DNA of 64,000 nucleotides from CBDATG01 sp965200145. GTDB taxonomy: Bacteria > Chloroflexota > Dehalococcoidia > Lucifugimonadales > Lucifugimonadaceae. The stretch's first letter is position 1, and every line of letters begins with the position of its first letter. The position numbers and the translations under genes were made by a program. Below are positions 16,559-25,772 of this stretch, piece by piece. The stretch covers positions 62,001 through 126,000 of the forward strand of contig CBDATG010000001.1 of the NCBI GenBank assembly GCA_965200145.1. Direction: 5' to 3'. The notes beneath the pieces were generated by a model. That model was given only the letters and a program-made list of their open reading frames with translations, had not been told where the DNA came from and did no database searches.

Positions 16559-19126
16559 CTAACAACTGGAGTACCCACAGGAATAGCACTTCACGCAACC
16601 CTCAGAGAAGGTCAACTCCTTGAAACACTCAGGGCAAGTCTCTTCCATAGATTCTGGGATCGAAGCAACTTTTATGGCCGCGACATCATCGTATTCTTGC
16701 TCGGCCTGAGGTCGGAAGTGCCGCCCGAACAATGTCTTTTGGCGAGACTCTGATTCTCCCAGACTTTCGTCCTCACCGACGGGCATTTCGGCCTTGGCGT
16801 ACCGTTCAATCAGCTGCGCCACCGCATCGGGAACGGACATGATCTGCCGACCCTGGCTGTACACCGGCTTATCCGCTATGTTGCGGAGCGTCTTGGCGAC
16901 CTCATAGGGGTCAACACCACACCTGAGGTTCATCGTAATCAATCGCGACAACGCCTCCGCCATCGCAGCGTCGTTGCCCCCTGCCTTGCCGTGGGCAATG
17001 AAGACCTCAAACAATCGCGAGCTTCTCGGGTAGTAGTTCAACGTGACGTACAGGCGGCCGCGGCCGGTCTCGATCTGGACTGTCCGGCCCAACAGGTCCT
17101 CAGGCCGCTCGGCGGGCGACATAAACGAGTCGGACTCAACTAGAATTGCTGCCGCATCGACCAAAGTGTGTCGTTGCGCGAACTTGGGGTCTGCATGCCC
17201 GTTCGTTGCAGCAACAACACTGTTCGGCTTGCCAGACTTAGTGCCCTTCACATAAACCTGCACATCACGGCTGCCATCTCGGTAAATCGTTATGCCTTTG
17301 CATCCGCTCTTCCAAGCCATCAGGTAAGCGTCGCGTACATCATCCTTCGTAGCATCATAAGGGAAGTTGACGGTCTTCGATATCGCGGCGTCCACGCTTT
17401 CCTGGAAGGCCGCCTGCATCATCACGTGGTCCTCAGGGGAGATGTCGCTCGCGACATGGAATAGGTCTTTCACATCTTGGGGAACGCCTTCGATCGTCTG
17501 CAACGGCTGCCCAGCGGCGATTGCCGAGATCAGCGCATCGGTCAAAAACCCGCGGGCTTTCGCTATCCGGACGAAATCCGACACCAGGTACGAGAGTGAC
17601 TCTTCGCCGCCTAGGATGTTTGTCTTGTCGTAGGCAACGTCGAAGAACGGCTCCATCCCACCGTTGCAAGAGGCGATCATGGCGATCGAACCGGTCGGCG
17701 CCACGGTCAATCGGCACGCGTTGCGAATCGGAACATCATCTTCGTTCGCGCCATCCGCCCAGGCTCCATAGGGTCCGCGCGACCGAGCGAGATCGCGCGA
17801 CGCTTCGTCTGATTCTTCCTTAATGAAGTGCATCAAGTCGCGTCCTACCGTCCTAGCGAGCTCGGTGTCGTAAGGCACGCCTAATTTCGCGAGCATGTCC
17901 GCGAAGCCCATCACGCCCAAACCGATTTTGCGAGTCTTCAGGTTCATCTCGCGAATCTCAGGCAACGCGTACTCGTTGACATCGATCGTGTTGTCCAAGA
18001 AGTGCACCGCCGTGTGCACCGTGGATGCCAATCTCTCCCAATCGATATTCGGCAACGGGTCGCGAGTGTAGGAATGAAGGCGGCCGAACTCGGGCTTCAA
18101 TGCGTCGCGTTGCATTTCGTCGCGTTCAATCAATCCCGTCGCAGGATCCCCGGTAACGAAGTTCGACAAGTTGATCGATCCCAAATTGCACGACTCATTG
18201 GGCAATAGCGGCTGTTCCCCGCAAGGGTTTGTCGCAGTGATCCGACCGACATGAGAGACGGGGCTTCGGCGGTTGACTTCGTCAAGGAAGATAATGCCAG
18301 GGTCTCCGTTTTGCCAAGCACCGCTAACTATCTTGTCAAACACAGTTCGAGCGTCCAGCCGTTCCTTCTCAACCAACGGGCTGTCTGGATCAGCAGGGAC
18401 CTTCCTGAATCGAAGGGGGTAATCAGTTCCAGCCTCAACCGCTTCCATGAACTCATCGCTGGCCCCAACCGATATGTTGAAATTGTGGATGTCCCCCTCT
18501 TTCCTCTTGCACTCAATGAACTCTTCAATGTCCGGGTGGTGGACATCCATTACCGCCATGTTCGCACCGTCGCGCTTACCACCCTGTGTCACAAGCTTCG
18601 ATGTTTCAGATAGGTATCGCAATGTAGCGATCGGACCGCATGCCTTTCCGTGAGTGGTGGCGATCGCGGAATCTTTGGGACGCAACTCTGACAGCGAAAA
18701 ACCGGTTCCACCGCCGAACTTCTGGACCAAAGCCTGCGCCCGCGAGGCGTTTGTGATTCCCTCCATCGTGTCTTCCAGCGGCAAGACGAAGCACGCAGAC
18801 AAGGTGCCCTGATCGGTGCCGGCGTTCATGATCGTGGGCGAGTTCGGCAGGAAATCCAGACCTGCCATGAGGCGATAAAACTCCTCGGCAGTCCGCTCAA
18901 CTCGTCTTGGGTTCGCGCCATGAAAGCGATCACCTTCTGCCACCGCGTCGGCGACGCGTCGCCACATCTGCTGGACGTCCTCTATCACCTCGTCCGACGC
19001 GTTCTTAAGCAGGTAGCGCTTTCTCAACACCTGCATAGCATTCGGAGCGATCTCGGAGGGCTCAAACTCATGCGCCTCGTCAACATCGCCAGTTAAGAAA
19101 TCGACCGTGTTAGCCATCGCGGTCAT
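16559..19126 (-). CDS. nrdJ: B12-dependent (class II) ribonucleotide reductase
   Basis: NrdJ makes deoxyribonucleotides with adenosylcobalamin and needs neither oxygen nor a glycyl radical. The 855 residues include FLPNSPTIMNAG, GTGFSLSELRP, the active-site NPCGEQPLLPNESCNLGSINL and a PTGSIAMIA stretch. The C terminus is the zinc-ribbon type tail of vitamin B12-dependent enzymes (CPECFKEL, then GCVKCYSCGYSSC), which holds the redox-active cysteines. A strong AGGAGG lies about 12 bases before the ATG at 19126; a second ATG lies nine bases in. It is 62 bases downstream of nrdR and so is under the same NrdR-box control. I saw no cobalamin riboswitch. Confidence 0.95.
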   Translation of the reverse strand: MTAMANTVDFLTGDVDEAHEFEPSEIAPNAMQVLRKRYLLKNASDEVIEDVQQMWRRVADAVAEGDRFHGANPRRVERTAEEFYRLMAGLDFLPNSPTIMNAGTDQGTLSACFVLPLEDTMEGITNASRAQALVQKFGGGTGFSLSELRPKDSAIATTHGKACGPIATLRYLSETSKLVTQGGKRDGANMAVMDVHHPDIEEFIECKRKEGDIHNFNISVGASDEFMEAVEAGTDYPLRFRKVPADPDSPLVEKERLDARTVFDKIVSGAWQNGDPGIIFLDEVNRRSPVSHVGRITATNPCGEQPLLPNESCNLGSINLSNFVTGDPATGLIERDEMQRDALKPEFGRLHSYTRDPLPNIDWERLASTVHTAVHFLDNTIDVNEYALPEIREMNLKTRKIGLGVMGFADMLAKLGVPYDTELARTVGRDLMHFIKEESDEASRDLARSRGPYGAWADGANEDDVPIRNACRLTVAPTGSIAMIASCNGGMEPFFDVAYDKTNILGGEESLSYLVSDFVRIAKARGFLTDALISAIAAGQPLQTIEGVPQDVKDLFHVASDISPEDHVMMQAAFQESVDAAISKTVNFPYDATKDDVRDAYLMAWKSGCKGITIYRDGSRDVQVYVKGTKSGKPNSVVAATNGHADPKFAQRHTLVDAAAILVESDSFMSPAERPEDLLGRTVQIETGRGRLYVTLNYYPRSSRLFEVFIAHGKAGGNDAAMAEALSRLITMNLRCGVDPYEVAKTLRNIADKPVYSQGRQIMSVPDAVAQLIERYAKAEMPVGEDESLGESESRQKTLFGRHFRPQAEQEYDDVAAIKVASIPESMEETCPECFKELTFSEGCVKCYSCGYSSC

Positions 19127-19187
19127 AACTGTTCTTTACCTCCTAGAGGGTCCCACGTTATGGGACACTAGCAAATAACTCATCATT

Positions 19188-19712
19188 TCATTTAGATAGC
19201 TGCGCTTCAAAGCGAGTCAACGCGTCGCCACCCAGAAGTCGCGCCTGATTGCGGTTAGCCGAAGGCAGGTCGCTGATCAGGTCCTCAAGTTCCTCAACGA
19301 ACCGTTCCGGACCGCTGAAGTCTCGATACACCGACGCAAATCGCATGTAGGCAACGGTATCAAGAATCTTGAGCCTTAACAGGACCATCTCGCCGATTAA
19401 CGACGATGCAACGACCTCCTTTCCGTCGTCGGCTAGGGCCTCCTGCACTTCAACCGCCAGCTGCTCAATCGCTCCTACGGGAAGCGGGCGTTTTGCGCAA
19501 GCTAGCGCAATGCTGTGCTCAAGCTTGTCGATCGAGAAAGACTCACGACCGCCGTTTCGCTTCTCAACCATCAATCGAGGGTTGTAGACACGCTCGTAGG
19601 TCGTGAACCGAGTGCCACAATGTACGCAACACCTACGCCGACGCACAGCGTCGCTGCTTACGCGGGAATCGACTACCCGAGTCGCGTTATGTCCACAGGT
19701 CGCGCAATCCAT
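19188..19712 (-). CDS. nrdR: Transcriptional repressor NrdR
   Basis: NrdR senses ATP/dATP and represses ribonucleotide reductase genes. The N-terminal zinc ribbon is CATC at residues 3-6 and CCVHCGTRFTTYER further on, followed by an ATP-cone domain (VEKRNGGRESFSIDKLEHSIALAC). The ATG at 19712 is chosen because it starts MDCATCGHNATRVVDSR exactly as in the family; an in-frame extension of 26 residues upstream is not conserved-looking. At 174 aa it is slightly longer than usual at the C terminus. It precedes nrdJ and is itself preceded by two NrdR boxes. Confidence 0.95.
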   Translation of the reverse strand: MDCATCGHNATRVVDSRVSSDAVRRRRCCVHCGTRFTTYERVYNPRLMVEKRNGGRESFSIDKLEHSIALACAKRPLPVGAIEQLAVEVQEALADDGKEVVASSLIGEMVLLRLKILDTVAYMRFASVYRDFSGPERFVEELEDLISDLPSANRNQARLLGGDALTRFEAQLSK

Positions 19713-19803
19713 CTGGTCGGTCTCTCTCAGCGGCCCAGCCAATCGCAAGGCTGAAGCACTCCTTACCCATGCCCTGTCACGATGTCTCAAGGTTAGACAC
19801 CTA

Positions 19804-19850
19804 ACACAACATGTTGTGTCGGATTAATAAGCCTAAACGATAGATAGTGT
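19804..19850 (-). promoter_or_regulatory. Tandem NrdR boxes upstream of nrdR-nrdJ
   Basis: Two 16-base boxes fit the known NrdR consensus acaCwAtATaTwgtgt: 19804-19819 (ACACAACATGTTGTGT, a perfect palindrome) and 19835-19850 (ACACTATCTATCGTTT on the minus strand, a weaker match). The spacer is 15 bases, so centres are 31 bases apart, three helical turns, the arrangement known for NrdR operators. They lie 92-138 bases before the nrdR start. A weak promoter-like pair (minus-strand AAGACA at 19848-19853 and TATTAA at 19824-19829, 18-base spacing) overlaps them, consistent with repression. Confidence 0.8.
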
Positions 19851-20293
19851 CTTTGATGCCTACTGGCAGCGCGTTCTGAGAGATTTTCAACCACTCTGCG
19901 ACCCATCGAAATGCCTTGGCTTACGCGGCCGAATCCCACGCTAACCGCCGCCGATTAGGCAGTGCGGATTAACTTCACCCGCTCGCCTTTAGATACCAGT
20001 TCGCTACGCCGCTAAGATCAATCGTCGCAACCGTTAGCGGCCAACAAATCGAACGGTGGGTTTGCGGACGAAATGCGACCTTTGGACATCGGCACTCAAT
20101 CGATTCTCACGGGTGCCATCAGTCTCGGTAAAGGGGAGGCGAGAGCGAAGCACTTCGTCGCGTCCGCGTATTCCCGCAAATTAGCGGAGTTTCCCGCGCG
20201 TTTCCCAGTCGCATCGTCTTCGCGAAACGACCGAGCATCTCTCAAGGCGTAAGGATTATCAGTTGCACAGTTGATATCAGGTTCGCGTCAGCA
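19851..20293. other. 443-base intergenic stretch without recognised gene
   Basis: This lies between the NrdR operator and the stop of ftsZ. I see no convincing ORF, tRNA, RNase P RNA, tmRNA or B12-riboswitch motif on either strand. There is no T-rich hairpin immediately after ftsZ. A structured RNA of unknown type cannot be excluded. Confidence 0.4.
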
Positions 20294-21577
20294 TTAGCTG
20301 ACCGGTTCGCTCACGTCTTGAGACTCTTCAGCGGACTCTGGCGCTCCAGGTTGTACCGCCGGCTCATCGACCGAGTCGTCCAAAGCGTCATTCCCGGATT
20401 TCGCTCCCACCGACTCTCCCTCCGAGTTCTCTGAATCGGCGACTGGAGCGTGTACGGTCGGATCGGACGGTGACTTCCTTCCGTCGTGTCGTAGAAAGTC
20501 GGGAACTTCAACCACATCGGGCTCAAGCTCATGAACATGTTCATCATGTCCAGTTGACGGTCCCACATCACGCGACTCTCGCATTCGTTCGTAGTGCTCA
20601 ATCTGGTCTGCCTGGTCGAAGCCCGTTGCGATGATCGTTATCTTCAGCTCGTTCTCCATCCGCGGGTCCTGAGTTGTGCCGAATATGATCTCAGCGTCGG
20701 GGTCCACTTGACGCTTTATCGTCTCAGATATCTTGCTGACCTCAGCCATCATCAGGTCCGCACCACCCGTGATATTGAGCAACACACCCGACGCACCGTC
20801 AATCTTGACTTCTAGTAGCGGTGACTCGAGGGCGGCGAGGATCGCCGCGTCGGCGCGGTCGATCCCATTCCCTTTGCCAATCGCCATCCAAGCCGGGCCT
20901 GCATCGCGCATCACAGTGCGGAGGTCGGCAAAGTCTAGGTTTATCTCCCCCGGCAGTAGTAGTAGCTCCGTGATTGACTGCATTGCCTGTCTCAACACCT
21001 CGTCTGCCATCTTGAATGCCGCAGACATTGACATGGCTGGATCGGATACTAGAAGTAGTCTCTCATTCGGAATCACGATCAATGTGTCAACTTCTTTAGC
21101 CAGCCAATTCAAGCCTCTATTCGCCTGTTGCAGTCGTTGGTGCCCTTCGAAGGGAAACGGCTTTGTCACGACTCCAACGGTCAAACAGCCTAAATCCTGT
21201 TTGGCGATCCGTGCTACAACCGGCGCGCCGCCGGTACCGGTGCCCCCTCCCATTCCAGCCGCGACGAACGCCAAGTCAGTACCTGCAAGCGCATCGCGCA
21301 CATCGTCGGCACTCTCCTCGAAACAAGCCATCCCCAACTCTGGGACACCGCCTACTCCCATGCCCTTCGCCAACTTATCGCCGACCCGCAGTCGCAGATG
21401 CGAATCTGCTAACGCCAACGCCTGCGCGTCCGTATTCGTCGCGATGTACTCCACGCCCGGAATACGGTTGCGGTACATTCGCGTAACCGCGTTCGACCCG
21501 CCGCCGCCTACGCCAACCACCTTGATGTTGACAGTCGGCGTTCGGCGTCGTGTTGGATTTCGCGTCGAAGTTGTCAA
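20294..21577 (-). CDS. ftsZ: Cell division GTPase FtsZ, copy 1 (in rsmH-ftsA-ftsZ cluster)
   Basis: FtsZ polymerises into the division ring. The sequence has VNIKVVGVGGGGSNAV, the tubulin signature GGGTGTGGAPVVA, and the T7 loop INLDFADLRTVM (NxDxxD) needed for GTP hydrolysis in the polymer, so it looks catalytically intact. The GTPase core ends near residue 325. A PDFLRHDG stretch resembles the C-terminal conserved peptide that binds FtsA, but here about 65 acidic Ser/Glu/Asp-rich residues follow it, which is unusual. The start is TTG. It lies 286 bases after ftsA. A second ftsZ is at 31726. Confidence 0.95.
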   Translation of the reverse strand: MTTSTRNPTRRRTPTVNIKVVGVGGGGSNAVTRMYRNRIPGVEYIATNTDAQALALADSHLRLRVGDKLAKGMGVGGVPELGMACFEESADDVRDALAGTDLAFVAAGMGGGTGTGGAPVVARIAKQDLGCLTVGVVTKPFPFEGHQRLQQANRGLNWLAKEVDTLIVIPNERLLLVSDPAMSMSAAFKMADEVLRQAMQSITELLLLPGEINLDFADLRTVMRDAGPAWMAIGKGNGIDRADAAILAALESPLLEVKIDGASGVLLNITGGADLMMAEVSKISETIKRQVDPDAEIIFGTTQDPRMENELKITIIATGFDQADQIEHYERMRESRDVGPSTGHDEHVHELEPDVVEVPDFLRHDGRKSPSDPTVHAPVADSENSEGESVGAKSGNDALDDSVDEPAVQPGAPESAEESQDVSEPVS

Positions 21578-21863
21578 CTCGTAATTTGCGCCTTCTGCCG
21601 AGAGCCTAAGGTGTAAACGTGTAACCGGCCAGTTAACAACGGTTCAGGACCCGATTTCGCATGGCCTACGATTAACGGTAACACCCTTAGGAGCTGATCA
21701 AGTCCCAACCGCGCAACATGCCATCCGTAATCACCGATCGTGGTCTCAGTCTCCCCGTCATGCGGTCTCCTCGGATATGCCAGCGGGAGATATCACCAGA
21801 TGCGATAAGCAAGACAGCGGCGCGGCCGATCGCGTCGCCGCGTGCGTTCCAGCCAGACCGTTT

Positions 21864-23174
21864 TTAATGACCGCGTAACCGAGAAAGGATGCCGCCTCTT
21901 GAGCCAGCGTCATTATCCGATGTCGCCCCTACTGGCTCGCGTGCTACGGCGGGACTGCGAGTCTTCGCAGCCGGCTCGCGGTCAACATGATTATCGTGCT
22001 CAATCCTGTCCAAACCGCGTAGCATCACTGAAATGGCACCAGACATCGTGGGGTCGCTCACTGCGTCTGGCAGGCTCTTGAGTCCCGTGATCTTCCTCAC
22101 GTCAACCTTGGCCCTCACGCCCATCGCTACCTTTATTGCACCGGCGAATCCCTTTATCATCGCACCGCCGCCGGTGAAAGCGACGTTGACGTAATCAGGA
22201 TCAGTTATCTCCTCTGTCTGTTGGATGCGCCGTCGGAACATCTGTGCCATCTCGGCGATGCGGTCCTTGAGCAGGTGAGAAACCGCACCTTGAGTCAACG
22301 CCCGTTCAACATCAACAATCCGTTCCTCACCAGTCAGTTTGTTCGGGTCAATCTCTGTGCCGTCAGTTCTCGCAACCGGGTCAACTCCGCCCGACTCCAG
22401 CTTTACTGCCTCAGCGTTCTCGAACGGTATGTCGTAACTGAAAGCAATGTCACTCGTGAAGTGAAAGCCACCAATCGGCAACGATGTAACTGAAACCGCG
22501 CGGCCGTCGTAATATACAGCAATCTCGGAGTCGTTACCCCCGGTATCGATCATCACAGAACCCGCGTCCCGTTCGTAGCCCGTGAGCATCTGCTCCGCTT
22601 CGGCGATGATCGTCGCTCCACCGTGGATCGGCTCAATTCCAGCCTCTCGCACAGCGTCAAATATGCCATCGTAGTGCACGTAGTCGCAAACCACCAGGCG
22701 AGTCTGCACCTCCAAATAATCAGGGTGCATGCCAATTGGCGGCTTGCGAAAGTCAGTGTCACCGTCAATTCGGTAACCGATCGGCGTGGCATAAAGCAGA
22801 TGGTCCGCGTCGCTGATGTTCTTCGCGGCCGCGTTACGCACCGCCGCCAGAATGTCGTGCTCGGTGACACCAGACGAGAAATCAAAAGTCCCTTTGCGAC
22901 CCCAACCGGTAAAAGAACGCACATGCTTTCCGCTGATGCCAACATAGGCTTTCGAAAAGTTGATGTTGCACTGTTCATGAGCCTCCGAGACCGATGCTCG
23001 GATAATCTCCGAAGCCCGCTTGCGGTTGGCTAGATCTCCGCGATTCATGGCGTCAGACGGCATGACGTTCAGCGCAAGCACCTCTGGTTCGCCGACGCTG
23101 TCACGCCGGACAGCGACGGTGCACACCTTGGTGCTACCTAAATCGATTGCAAGACGAATGTCTTCCTGATACAT
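21864..23174 (-). CDS. ftsA: Cell division protein FtsA
   Basis: FtsA is an actin-like ATPase that tethers FtsZ to the membrane. Residues 6-20 (IRLAIDLGSTKVCTV) are the phosphate-1 motif, IDTGGNDSEIAVYYDG is a variant of the phosphate-2 motif (the usual form is DIGGGTTD), and FTGGGAMIKGFAGAI is the adenosine motif. The linker is Pro/Ala/Arg-rich and the end GGILSRLRGH is a short amphipathic helix of the membrane-targeting type. The length of 436 aa is normal. It lies between rsmH and ftsZ. Confidence 0.93.
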   Translation of the reverse strand: MYQEDIRLAIDLGSTKVCTVAVRRDSVGEPEVLALNVMPSDAMNRGDLANRKRASEIIRASVSEAHEQCNINFSKAYVGISGKHVRSFTGWGRKGTFDFSSGVTEHDILAAVRNAAAKNISDADHLLYATPIGYRIDGDTDFRKPPIGMHPDYLEVQTRLVVCDYVHYDGIFDAVREAGIEPIHGGATIIAEAEQMLTGYERDAGSVMIDTGGNDSEIAVYYDGRAVSVTSLPIGGFHFTSDIAFSYDIPFENAEAVKLESGGVDPVARTDGTEIDPNKLTGEERIVDVERALTQGAVSHLLKDRIAEMAQMFRRRIQQTEEITDPDYVNVAFTGGGAMIKGFAGAIKVAMGVRAKVDVRKITGLKSLPDAVSDPTMSGAISVMLRGLDRIEHDNHVDREPAAKTRSPAVAREPVGATSDNDAGSRGGILSRLRGH

Positions 23175-23244
23175 ATGGCCGTTGCTCCTGGTGGACTTAC
23201 ATCTAAGGTGAGTTTCGAGAATTGACTTAGCCTTCGGTCAAAGT

Positions 23245-24291
23245 TCAGATGCGTTGTGCGACCCTGAGACGCGCGCTGCGCGACCTCGGGTTGTCCGCGA
23301 CCTCCGACTTGGAAGGTGCTATCGACCGGTCGACTACCGTCCGCATGGTTGGCTCGTGCTTGCAGGTGCACACTGGCATCGACTTGCTGTCCGGAGGACA
23401 GATACACCTGCTAGTCGCACGTTTCAAACACGTCTTGACGATCCTGTCTTCTAATGAATGGTAAGAGATTACGACCAGTCTTCCGCCGTGACCCAGCAAC
23501 GAAATTGCCTGTCCCAAACCGGCCTCCAGAGCCCGCAACTCGTCATTGACCGCTATTCTCAGCGCTTGAAACGTCTTCGTCGCTGGATGCCTGAAACCAT
23601 TACCGTTCCGACTAGGCGCACGCTTGCACCCCTCCACTATTGCGGCGAGCTCTTGCGAAGTCTCGATGGGACGCCGGCTCACGATCGCGCTGGCGATGCG
23701 ACGCGATGCGCGCTCTTCACCCAATCGATAGATCAGGTCCGAAAGGTCTCCCTCCGCGTATCCGTTTACGATGTCGGATGCGGTTGGACCACGCTCCAAG
23801 CTAAAGCGCATATCCAACGGGTCCGGACGGCGGAATGAGAAGCCACGCGTTTCACGGTCGAGCTGCAACGAAGACATACCGAGATCGAGCAACACGCCAT
23901 GGACGGGCACGAAGTCGTAGCGGATGGCGATCGCTCGCATCTCTGCGAAGCTCTCGTTCTCAATGCGAACCGCGCTGCCGAAACGTCCCAAACGCGATCT
24001 AGCGACGGTGACAGCTTCGCGGTCAGCGTCGAATCCGAGCAGTTGCCCCCCCGGTTCGGATACCTCAAGAATCGCAGACGCGTGACCGCCCTCGCCGATG
24101 GTGCCGTCAATGTACCTGCCGCCTGGTCGCACATCAAGCGCATCGATCGTCTCCGAGAGCATAACCGGCCGGTGAACTGACGCCAAACGACGCGGCAACT
24201 CGCTACGCAATCGCGCCGACGGCCTCGATCTACGTTTGGGCATACGAAGTTGTGGTGTCAAGGCTGATAGCAAACCGAAATGAGCGCGCAT
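23245..24291 (-). CDS. rsmH: 16S rRNA m4C1402 methyltransferase RsmH
   Basis: RsmH (MraW) methylates C1402 of 16S rRNA with SAM. It shows SVHRPVMLSETIDAL, the SAM site YIDGTIGEGGHASAIL, LLDLGMSSLQLD, FQALRIAVNDELRALE and VISYHSLEDRIVK, followed by a Cys pattern CICPPDSKSMPVCTC. The 348-residue form has about 40 Arg-rich residues before the conserved start; an ATG at 24240 is possible. It opens the reduced division cluster. mraZ, ftsL, ftsI and mur genes, normally beside it, are absent; the divergent neighbour is a molybdopterin gene. Confidence 0.95.
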   Translation of the reverse strand: MRAHFGLLSALTPQLRMPKRRSRPSARLRSELPRRLASVHRPVMLSETIDALDVRPGGRYIDGTIGEGGHASAILEVSEPGGQLLGFDADREAVTVARSRLGRFGSAVRIENESFAEMRAIAIRYDFVPVHGVLLDLGMSSLQLDRETRGFSFRRPDPLDMRFSLERGPTASDIVNGYAEGDLSDLIYRLGEERASRRIASAIVSRRPIETSQELAAIVEGCKRAPSRNGNGFRHPATKTFQALRIAVNDELRALEAGLGQAISLLGHGGRLVVISYHSLEDRIVKTCLKRATSRCICPPDSKSMPVCTCKHEPTMRTVVDRSIAPSKSEVADNPRSRSARLRVAQRI

Positions 24292-24435
24292 CGCGCCTCA
24301 TTCCAACATAGGATTCGGTACTCTTTCGCGGATTCTAGGAATTCATCTTCACACAATTCCATGTTTACGCTGACAATCGCGGCGCAGTAACATTTCTTTG
24401 GAATCAGACCGCAATCGCCACGACTTGCCTTTCAG

Positions 24436-24948
24436 GTGCAGCACTCACACAAGCGTCCTATACCTTTCGCCGTCTTGACCAGCAGCGACTCAGTAGCGCG
24501 CGGGTCCCGCGATGACGCGGGCGGTCAAGCCGTTGTTAATGCAATGAACGCGTTGGGACACCAATGCATCGATCGGCATGTCGCCAGCGACGACGTTGAT
24601 CCGCTGTCTCGGAAATTGCGCCAGTGGGCAGATGACCCGCGGATCAATCTTGTTCTCACCACGGGAGGCACTGGGTTGGGACCGAGAGACGTAACTCCCG
24701 AAGCCACAGCACGAGTCATCAGTTACGAGATACCCGGCATCACAGAGGCGATGCGATTCGAGACATTGGGAAAAACCCGAATGGCGATGTTGTCTAGAGC
24801 CGTGGCGGGTGTGAGCAACAGAACGTTGATTGTCAACCTACCGGGCAGTCCGAAGGGCGTCGGCGAGTGCATAGAAGTCATCGGCGACATTCTGCCCCAT
24901 GCCGTTGATGTGATCTCTGGAGCCGATCGCGGCGAGCATCCGAACTGA
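24436..24948 (+). CDS. MogA/MoaB family molybdenum cofactor protein
   Basis: The 170 residues match the MogA/MoaB fold that adenylylates molybdopterin before molybdenum insertion: PFAVLTSSDSVARGSRDD, TTGGTGLGPRDVTPEAT, and NLPGSPKGVGECIEVI. The start is a GTG with a weak upstream signal. MogA and MoaB cannot be told apart from sequence alone here. No other moa/moe genes are near. trmD follows directly, its upstream ATG touching this stop codon. Confidence 0.88.
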   Translation: MQHSHKRPIPFAVLTSSDSVARGSRDDAGGQAVVNAMNALGHQCIDRHVASDDVDPLSRKLRQWADDPRINLVLTTGGTGLGPRDVTPEATARVISYEIPGITEAMRFETLGKTRMAMLSRAVAGVSNRTLIVNLPGSPKGVGECIEVIGDILPHAVDVISGADRGEHPN

Positions 24949-24975
24949 ATGCTTTCGGAGAAAACGGAGGGCGCA

Positions 24976-25698
24976 GTGAAGTTCCATGTTGTGACTCTGT
25001 TTCCCGAGATGTTCGACTCGGTGTTGAACACGAGCATCATCGGCCGGGCGGTGCGATCAGGACGCATCAATGTTGAGTTCGTTAACCCGCGCGACTTCAC
25101 TAGCGACAGTCATCGCACAGTCGACGCGCCCCCTTACGGCGGAGGACCCGGCATGGTTTTGATGGCGCCGCCACTCTTCGATGCAGTTGAATCGGTTCTG
25201 GATCAGTACGCGGATGGGGAACGTCCCTTGACGGTCATGATGTCGCCGCAGGGCGAGCGATTCAATCAGCGCGTGTCCGAAGAACTGGCACAGAGGGACG
25301 CGTTGATTCTCGTGTGTGGCCACTACGAGGGCGTTGACGAGCGATTCGTAGAACACTGCGTTGACCTCGAGGTCAGCCTGGGGGACTTCGTGCTCACCGG
25401 CGGCGAGATAGCCTCTATGGCAGTCATCGACGCAGTCGCTAGGTTGATCCCCGGCGTGCTCGGCGATGACGCGTCAACCGCGCACGAGTCGTTTTCCTCC
25501 GAAGTTGGTGGCCTGCTTGAATCCGCGGTCTACACCCGGCCGGCAACGTTTCGAGGTTGGCGAGTGCCGGAAGTATTGCTTTCGGGCGATCACTCCGCCG
25601 TCGAACAGTTCCGACGGTCTTCATCGGCTACGCGGACATTGAAACGCCGACCTGATTTGATGCGGGGATGGAACAACGAAACAGCGAATCAGGATTGA
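24976..25698 (+). CDS. trmD: tRNA (guanine-37-N1) methyltransferase TrmD
   Basis: TrmD is the SPOUT-fold enzyme that makes m1G37 to prevent frameshifting. Diagnostic stretches are VVTLFPEMFDSVLNTSIIGRA, PYGGGPGMVLMAPP, CGHYEGVDERFVE and the knot region LGDFVLTGGE. The GTG at 24976 is chosen because GGAGG lies six bases before it and it starts KFHVVTLFPEMF as in relatives; an ATG at 24949 adjoining the upstream stop is the alternative. The 240-residue length is normal. It is separated from rplS. Confidence 0.95.
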   Translation: MKFHVVTLFPEMFDSVLNTSIIGRAVRSGRINVEFVNPRDFTSDSHRTVDAPPYGGGPGMVLMAPPLFDAVESVLDQYADGERPLTVMMSPQGERFNQRVSEELAQRDALILVCGHYEGVDERFVEHCVDLEVSLGDFVLTGGEIASMAVIDAVARLIPGVLGDDASTAHESFSSEVGGLLESAVYTRPATFRGWRVPEVLLSGDHSAVEQFRRSSSATRTLKRRPDLMRGWNNETANQD

Positions 25699-25772
25699 CT
25701 TGTCGGCTCGACCGACTGTCGAATCGTCAACCGGCACAGGTGCCACAAAAGCACGATTATTAGGCTGATTAC

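Noticed and set aside
19127..20293. A cobalamin riboswitch for nrdJ
   Set aside because: No B12-box-like sequence was found on the minus strand upstream of nrdR or nrdJ; control by NrdR boxes is sufficient.
20733..21584. A 283-codon + strand open frame opposite ftsZ
   Set aside because: It is a shadow of the conserved ftsZ coding strand, with no domain of its own.
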